Positions 6,144 to 10,098 of a DNA stretch of 10,098 nucleotides are shown here, piece after piece (positions within the stretch are counted from its first letter, which is position 1; each line of letters starts with the position of its first letter). The notes under the pieces were generated by a model. The model ran no database searches, was not told the origin of the DNA, and saw only the letters and a program-made list of their open reading frames with translations. This DNA comes from Hyphomicrobiales bacterium (lineage in GTDB: Bacteria > Pseudomonadota > Alphaproteobacteria > Rhizobiales > S144-35). The stretch is from the NCBI GenBank assembly GCA_015494185.1, contig WGBT01000260.1, forward strand, positions 1 to 10,098. Reading direction: 5' to 3'. A program made the position numbers and the translations under genes.

Positions 6144-8003
6144 TTATGGGGCTGTGTTGTTCGCTTTGCTGTGCCGCGCAGTAGTTACGAGAAGGGCCTG
6201 GGCATTGACTAAACCGGCGCCAAAGATGCTGTCGCGGCCTGGCGCGCCGAGATCGCGGGCCGTTGCAAGCAAGGCTTCCCGCAGCTGCCGGCTGGTGATG
6301 TTGGGCTGCCGTTCAAGCAACAAGGCAAGGCTGCCGGTGACCAAAGCGGCGGCCATCGAGGTGCCGGAAAGCAAATCATAGCCGCCATGGGGGGCGGCTA
6401 CGAAAACATCCACGCCTGGAGCGGCAACGGCAATATAATCACCGCGATTGGCATGGCGGTAAATGGCTTGCTGGGCATCGACTGCGGTGACCGCCAAGAC
6501 ATGACCATAAGCGGCAGGATAGGCCGCCGGGGCAGATGGGCCGCCATTGCCGGCCGCGGCCACAGTAAACACGCCCTTGGCGGCGGCTTTGGCAAGCAGC
6601 CGCTCAAGCAGCGGATCGGCGGGGCCGGTGAAGCTTAAATTCAACAGTTGGATTTGCTCGGCAACGGCCCAGCCAACCGCCTTGGCCAACACGAAAGACG
6701 TGCTGCGCGGGGCTCCCGTGGCATGGTGGTGCCAGAATGCCCGAATGGCGTAAAGCTGGGCCTTGGGTGCCGCGCCGCGCATTCCCTGACGGCCGGCGAT
6801 CAGACTGGCGACAGCGGTGCCATGTTTCATGTTCAAGGCAGGCCCAGAAGCGGGGCGGCCGGTGGCATCGAACTGTTTTTTGATTGCCGTACGTAATGCG
6901 GGATGGCGTATATCGATGGCGCTGTCGATCACCCCTATTCGGATATTTTTCCCCGTTGCGATGGCATGAGCCTGGGAAAGGTTGAGCAGCGTGAGGGCGT
7001 ATTGTGGGGGGCCTGAAGCCGGCGTGTTTGTGGCTTTCCGCTGCGAAGCGGGCGTTCCCTTTTGTTGTGACAGGTCATAGCGGTAATTGAAACTGATCCC
7101 TTCTGTGCGCGGGTCCTCGCCGAGCCGTTGCGCGAGGGTCTCGAGGGATTGATTTGGCGGAATGCGGAACTTGACAAGCTTTTGGCCGAGCAAAGGCAGA
7201 TTTTGACTGGCGCGTACGGTCAGATCGAAATCCGCGGCCACGGCATTGATCAGCGCCGTATCGGCATTGGCAGGAAAGCGGACCAGAATTTCATCAGGGA
7301 CATAATCATCGGGATCGGGGGCATCGGTTGCCGTTGCGGGAGTGGCCGGGTCCAGGGGAACAGGGCCAGCAGGCGATGAGACGGGCACGCAGCGGAAGCG
7401 GCCGGGTGCGAATTGTTGCGGCTGTTTGCCCGCCCGGCAGACACATTGGCGATTGCGAATGAGGCCCCCGGAACACATTTTTGGAATTTTCGCAATTTTT
7501 TGGTGCACCGGTCCCCCAGGATTGCGGACGATGACCCGGTCGGGAGTGCGGATGATCACGGTTTTGCGGCGTTTGGCTTTCTTTGGAGGGCGGGGAAGAC
7601 GCTCTGTTTGTGTGCCGGGGCGCGTTGGGCGATGCGGACGGCGGGTGCCGTGATGGGGGGGCAAGGGGGGAGAGGGCCGCCATTGGCGCCGGGCAAGACA
7701 CCAGAACCGGCGTTTTCCCACCCGCAAGCGAATATGCCGCGGCGGACAGTGACAATGGCCCTCCCTCAAGCGTCCGCCGCGGCAGATCACCGGGCGTCGT
7801 TTCCCTTCATCACGATTCGTCTCACCTCGATGGTCGTCATTGAGGCGTGGAGGGGCGATCTGCGGCATGCGCTCACGGTGGGTGAAATCAGACAAGTCAC
7901 GTCCCTGTTGCGCAACGGCGGTGCTGCCAAGCCCCAACATGTTCCCCCATAAGAAAACGGCTGTCAGCAACAGAGACAAAGCAAGCGATGTCGCGTTTCG
8001 CAT
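6144..8003 (-). CDS. Secreted S8 (subtilisin-like) serine protease with two N-terminal four-cysteine modules
   Basis: A 619-residue exported endopeptidase. A signal peptide covers 1-31 (hydrophobic core LALSLLLTAVFLWG, probable cleavage AVA|QQ). Two four-cysteine modules follow: C74-C84-C86-C102 and C177-C187-C189-C205, both C-x9-C-x-C-x15-C. These are the only eight cysteines in the protein. Between them lies a basic, Pro/Arg/Lys-rich linker (about 106-170). A prodomain-like region spans about 234-311 (VPDEILVRFPANADTAL onward). The peptidase domain (about 330-610) has all catalytic residues: Asp360 in GVIDSAID, His394 in KHGTAVAS, Asn486 in AAAGNGG and Ser549 in SGTSMAAA. The ATG at 8003 is chosen because GGAGGAG lies about 5 bases upstream and the signal peptide begins there, although the frame is open to 8258. 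It starts 64 bases after the anti-sigma gene and is probably cotranscribed with it. Substrate unknown; the anti-sigma factor or the cysteine-module protein are candidates by context. Confidence 0.93.
   Translation of the reverse strand: MRNATSLALSLLLTAVFLWGNMLGLGSTAVAQQGRDLSDFTHRERMPQIAPPRLNDDHRGETNRDEGKRRPVICRGGRLREGHCHCPPRHIRLRVGKRRFWCLARRQWRPSPPLPPHHGTRRPHRPTRPGTQTERLPRPPKKAKRRKTVIIRTPDRVIVRNPGGPVHQKIAKIPKMCSGGLIRNRQCVCRAGKQPQQFAPGRFRCVPVSSPAGPVPLDPATPATATDAPDPDDYVPDEILVRFPANADTALINAVAADFDLTVRASQNLPLLGQKLVKFRIPPNQSLETLAQRLGEDPRTEGISFNYRYDLSQQKGTPASQRKATNTPASGPPQYALTLLNLSQAHAIATGKNIRIGVIDSAIDIRHPALRTAIKKQFDATGRPASGPALNMKHGTAVASLIAGRQGMRGAAPKAQLYAIRAFWHHHATGAPRSTSFVLAKAVGWAVAEQIQLLNLSFTGPADPLLERLLAKAAAKGVFTVAAAGNGGPSAPAAYPAAYGHVLAVTAVDAQQAIYRHANRGDYIAVAAPGVDVFVAAPHGGYDLLSGTSMAAALVTGSLALLLERQPNITSRQLREALLATARDLGAPGRDSIFGAGLVNAQALLVTTARHSKANNTAP
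7389..7475 (-). other. Four-cysteine module 2 of the S8 protease
   Basis: Codes for residues 177-205 of the protease: Cys-Ser-Gly-Gly, then RNRQCVC, then a Gln-rich loop ending GRFRC. Spacing is C-x9-C-x-C-x15-C, identical to module 1 and to the modules of the protein at 9703-10098. Confidence 0.85.
7698..7784 (-). other. Four-cysteine module 1 of the S8 protease
   Basis: Codes for residues 74-102 of the protease: Cys-Arg-Gly-Gly, then HCHCPP, then a basic loop with VGKRRFWC. Spacing is C-x9-C-x-C-x15-C. It keeps the CxGG start, the CxCPP centre and the GK before the last Cys seen in the upstream cysteine-repeat protein. Confidence 0.85.
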
Positions 8004-8067
8004 GGGGCTCCTCCAAACCTCCAAAAAAGAGGCGTGAACAACGGTTTGCCTTCCCTCCATCACAGGC

Positions 8068-8919
8068 TTATGGATCGGGCGAGGCAGTGGTTTCTGAAGG
8101 CGTGGGATTAAAGGCCGGTGTGACGAAACGGACCAAATCCGGGCGTGAACGAAGCTGTTGAACCCGCCGCTCAATAGCCGCCTTGTCGCTTGCGGGCAGA
8201 TCGAGCCTGATAATGTAAAAGCCGCTGGATTTGGGGCCTGCCACGGTCTCGGCGCCAATATGGCGCAACAAGCTGGAAATGCGGTTGAGGGGGGCGTTGG
8301 GTTGGAAGCTGATCAACAGCTTGGCGCGTTGATCGGGGCTGACGGTGACATCGCTGCCGCCAGAATTGCCGCCAGAGGCGGTTTGATAAAGCGGCTCCGC
8401 ACGCCGTTGTTCCAGCCACAAATAGCCGATGATCCCGGCTTGAAGCAAAATGATCGCAAGCGCTGTGGCCAGCATTGCCATTTGCCCGTAGGCTGGCATG
8501 GCGGGGGGGCCAAGCGGTTTGACCAGATTGGCAAGCCAAGCTTTAAGAGCCCCTGTGACAGCCGCAAAGGAACCGGCCCCGGGGAGACTGTTACCATGGA
8601 GGCCGTTACCTTCTTGCCGGGCCGCGTCCTTTGTGGGCAAAGCTTCGGTTATGGTTGTGGCAGCGGCTTCGGCTGTGGCTTCGGCTTCGAGGCGGGCGGC
8701 AAGCTTATCCCAGATGGCGGCGCTGGGAATGGGTGTCGCCCTTGCGGCTGCGGCAACATCATGCTGCTCCCGCCGGATGTGTTCGAGTTCTTGGGCCAGG
8801 CCGGGATCGTTGGCAAGGGCCTGTTTTACATCTTCCCGCTCTTGCTCAGAAAGTTTCCCGGTCACATACCAGGGCAGCAGTTCGCGAATTTTCGCTTCGG
8901 TTGTTGAGGTTTTCATCAT
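8068..8919 (-). CDS. Single-pass membrane anti-sigma factor with prodomain-like periplasmic domain
   Basis: A 283-residue protein expected to hold the adjacent ECF sigma factor inactive at the inner membrane. Residues 1-55 form a helical anti-sigma-type domain (IRELLPWYVTGKLSEQERED, then LANDPGLAQELEHIRREQ). The protein has no cysteine at all, so it is not a zinc-binding (ZAS) anti-sigma factor. An Ala/Thr-rich linker follows, then one transmembrane helix at about 146-168 and a periplasmic domain (about 199-270) with LLISFQPNAP, GAETVAGPKSSGFYIIRLDLP and LRSRPDLVRFVTPAF. This C-terminal domain resembles the prodomain of the protease encoded next. Tandem ATGs at 8919 and 8916 are both possible starts; no strong ribosome binding site is seen. 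The gene starts 74 bases after the sigma factor stop. Function is inferred from domain layout and position. Confidence 0.85.
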   Translation of the reverse strand: MMKTSTTEAKIRELLPWYVTGKLSEQEREDVKQALANDPGLAQELEHIRREQHDVAAAARATPIPSAAIWDKLAARLEAEATAEAAATTITEALPTKDAARQEGNGLHGNSLPGAGSFAAVTGALKAWLANLVKPLGPPAMPAYGQMAMLATALAIILLQAGIIGYLWLEQRRAEPLYQTASGGNSGGSDVTVSPDQRAKLLISFQPNAPLNRISSLLRHIGAETVAGPKSSGFYIIRLDLPASDKAAIERRVQQLRSRPDLVRFVTPAFNPTPSETTASPDP

Positions 8920-8941
8920 GGTTTCGCTTCATGGTTTCGAT
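8916..8941. repeat. 13-base tandem duplication at the anti-sigma start
   Basis: TCATGGTTTCG occurs at 8916-8926 and 8929-8939 (13-base period), with a shorter echo ATGGTTT at 8940-8946. On the coding (minus) strand this duplicates the context CGAAACCATGA, giving an extra ATG at 8932 that is out of frame with the real start at 8919/8916. Confidence 0.7.
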
Positions 8942-8993
8942 GGTTTGGCAGGCCTCTTGCCAATCCCCTCACCGGTGTCATGAAATATTTCGG

Positions 8994-9557
8994 TCATGAC
9001 ATATGGGTGTCCAGGCCGGCTTTGGCCGCTAAGGCGGCAAGCTGTTTGCGGGCATGGAACATGCGTGTTTTCACGGTGTTTTCGGGAATCTCCAAAAGGG
9101 CTGCGACCTCCTTGATACTCATTTCCTGATAGTAGACCAGATGCACGATTTCACGATGCTTGGCGCTTAGATGGGCGACACAGGCCTTCAGGGTTTCTGC
9201 CATAGAGGCTTTCAGGCTGGCCATTTCAGGTGTATCGGCACAATCTTCGAGGCGTTCGGCAAAGCTTTCATCCAGCGGGCTTTCACGGCGTTTTCGCAGT
9301 GCGCTGATGGCCTTGTTGCGGGCGATGGCAAAGATCCAGGTCTTGACCTGTGACCGGCCGGAAAATTTTTCAGCACCGCGCCAAACATCCAAGAACGCCT
9401 CGGTGGCGACGTCTTCCGCCATGGCCAGATCCCCAACAATCGTTGTGATATAGTGGTAAATCCGGCCATGATAGCGGTCATAAAGGGTGCGAAAGGCGGC
9501 TTCATTTTTCAACGCCACGCGCTCAAGCAAGGTTTTGTCATCTGGTTCTGTTGACAT
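8994..9557 (-). CDS. ECF-type (group IV) RNA polymerase sigma factor
   Basis: An alternative sigma factor that directs RNA polymerase to a small regulon in response to an envelope signal. The 187-residue product has region 2 at about 16-90 (AFRTLYDRYHGRIYHYI, AEDVATEAFLDVWRG, QVKTWIFAIARNKAISALRKR). Region 4 lies at about 118-175 (LSAKHREIVHLVYYQEMS, then the helix-turn-helix EVAALLEIPENTVKTRMFHARKQL). There is no region 1, 3 or long C-terminal extension, as expected for this group. The ATG at 9557 gives the standard ECF length. An ATG at 9626 (210 residues), with GGGA six bases upstream, is a real alternative; the extra residues are Pro/Asp-rich and unlike the family. It is the first gene of the probable sigma/anti-sigma/protease operon. 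Confidence 0.93.
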   Translation of the reverse strand: MSTEPDDKTLLERVALKNEAAFRTLYDRYHGRIYHYITTIVGDLAMAEDVATEAFLDVWRGAEKFSGRSQVKTWIFAIARNKAISALRKRRESPLDESFAERLEDCADTPEMASLKASMAETLKACVAHLSAKHREIVHLVYYQEMSIKEVAALLEIPENTVKTRMFHARKQLAALAAKAGLDTHMS

Positions 9558-9702
9558 GAGGCTGCTGCCATTTGATCCGATTGGGGGGCGATCCGGCTTG
9601 TCAGGTTGGGGGTTCCCAGTCTTCATCTCCGGTCCCAAACAATCTGTGATCAAATGACCAGCGGCCGTCAAGTCCTGTTCTGTTTCACGCTTAATCTCTT
9701 TG
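9558..9702 (-). promoter_or_regulatory. Upstream region of the sigma factor operon
   Basis: These 145 bases separate the cysteine-repeat gene from the sigma gene and probably contain the operon promoter if it is not cotranscribed from upstream. On the minus strand a TTGACG (9671-9666) has only poor -10 partners. A GGAACC (9616-9611), resembling ECF -35 elements, has no clear -10 match at the usual spacing. A 9-base inverted repeat CATTTGATC (9569-9577) / GATCAAATG (9648-9656) brackets the alternative start at 9626. No terminator is evident for the upstream gene. Confidence 0.25.
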
Positions 9703-10098
9703 CTATCTCACCTCCAGTTGTTTCAACTTGAGTTGGTTGATTGGGTATTTTAGCTGTGGCTGTTTCTGCGGTTTGCGAATGATCTGCTTCGTGATGCAGC
9801 GATAGGCGTTTTTGCCGATCTTCTGCAATTTCTTGTTGGCCGGGCAGAAGCAGCGGTTGTTGCGTGCCGTGCCGCCGATGCAGGTCACCCGGGATGGTTT
9901 CGGAATGCAGACATAGACCCGCTTGCCGACCTGTTGCCGTTTTTTGTTGGGCGGGCAGAGGCAAGTATTGTTGCGCACCTTGCCGCCACGGCAGGTCACC
10001 CGGGATGGTTTCGGGATGCAGCGATAGGCATTCTTGCCGATCTGTTGCCGTTTTTTGTTGGGCGGGCAGATGCAGGTATTGTCACGCACCTTGCCGCC
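9703..10098 (-). CDS. Cysteine-repeat protein, C-terminal part (5' end outside the window)
   Basis: The last 131 residues of an unrecognised protein that enters from the right edge. It is built of a 37-residue repeat: Cys-x-Gly-Gly, x-x-R-N-N-x, CxCPPNKKRQQ, (I/V)GK, Y-x-C, then the linker IPKPSRVT. In the visible part the cysteines are at 9, 11, 27 (first unit, its first Cys just outside the window), 36, 46, 48, 64 (second) and 73, 83, 85, 101 (third). The complete units have C-x9-C-x-C-x15-C spacing. After the last unit the protein ends in a Lys/Gln-rich tail (about 103-131). The protein is very basic. Such CxGG...CxCP modules in secreted proteins are expected to be disulfide-bonded, which would place it outside the cytoplasm, but its signal sequence is not visible. 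The same module occurs in the S8 protease of the operon downstream. Confidence 0.8.
   Translation of the reverse strand, partial: GGKVRDNTCICPPNKKRQQIGKNAYRCIPKPSRVTCRGGKVRNNTCLCPPNKKRQQVGKRVYVCIPKPSRVTCIGGTARNNRCFCPANKKLQKIGKNAYRCITKQIIRKPQKQPQLKYPINQLKLKQLEVR
9796..10098 (-). repeat. 111-base tandem coding repeat (three units visible)
   Basis: The units lie at about 9994-10098 (6 bases short at the window edge), 9883-9993 and 9796-9882 (last copy without the linker). The period is exactly 111 bases: CAGGTCACCC recurs at 9881 and 9992. The first two units are nearly identical over long stretches (for example the segment coding for CPPNKKRQQ), while the third has diverged more. More units may lie beyond the right edge. 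Confidence 0.9.

Noticed and set aside
6022..6153. CAGCCCC / GGGGCTG inverted pair bracketing the convergent junction
   Set aside because: Seven bases separated by about 120 bases, with one arm inside the protease gene; not a terminator or element boundary.
7413..7952. 179-codon plus-strand ORF opposite the protease N-terminal region
   Set aside because: Shadow of a GC-rich gene; no domain, and the minus strand carries a signal peptide and repeated cysteine modules.
8004..8258. N-terminal extension of the S8 protease frame
   Set aside because: The extension would overlap the anti-sigma gene end, and a perfect GGAGGAG site plus a signal peptide mark the ATG at 8003.
8158..8907. 249-codon plus-strand ORF opposite the anti-sigma gene
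   Set aside because: Gly-rich, low-complexity product, fully overlapped by the anti-sigma gene whose membrane helix and domain layout are convincing.
9594..9616. ECF autoregulated promoter starting with GGAACC upstream of the sigma gene
   Set aside because: The -35-like word is good, but no CGTT or GTC-type -10 element lies at 16-18 bases, so it is only mentioned as a weak possibility.
9569..9656. Inverted repeat CATTTGATC / GATCAAATG as an operator
   Set aside because: Nine bases with about 70 bases between arms; it could easily be chance and is not positioned on a recognised promoter.

Overview
The window looks like a chromosomal piece of an alphaproteobacterium. It has moderately high GC, a yajC-secD-secF operon followed by an Mth938/DUF498 gene (the bacterial relative of mitochondrial NDUFAF3), a DUF815 ATPase divergent from that operon, and a MetZ-type sulfhydrylase. 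The genus cannot be fixed from sequence reading alone. No tRNA, rRNA, insertion sequence, CRISPR array or phage gene was seen.

Layout. Positions 1-966 (minus) hold metZ, cut by the left edge. Positions 1090-1959 (minus) hold a DUF815 P-loop ATPase. Positions 1960-2353 are a 394-base divergent intergenic region with a good sigma70-type promoter, an approximately 250-base leader, a possible 54-codon leader ORF and a perfect 16-base tandem duplication. Positions 2354-5470 (plus) hold yajC, secD and secF, closely spaced, with the Mth938-domain gene at 5617-6015. This housekeeping block ends at a convergent junction (6016-6143).

The right part is an accessory-looking block on the minus strand. 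Read in the direction of transcription it holds: the C-terminal end of a cysteine-repeat protein (9703-10098, entering from the right edge), an ECF sigma factor (8994-9557), a single-pass membrane anti-sigma factor (8068-8919) and a secreted subtilisin-like (S8) protease (6144-8003). The last three have gaps of 74 and 64 bases and probably form one operon.

The most interesting signal is in this block. The protease carries, between its signal peptide and its prodomain, two copies of a four-cysteine module with the spacing C-x9-C-x-C-x15-C. The same module with identical spacing is tandemly repeated (111-base unit) in the protein just upstream of the sigma factor. In addition, the periplasmic C-terminal domain of the anti-sigma factor resembles the prodomain of the protease. 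Together these suggest a cell-surface signalling system in which the protease, the anti-sigma sensor and a cysteine-module partner act on the same pathway. That link is inference; the domain similarities are read directly from the sequence.
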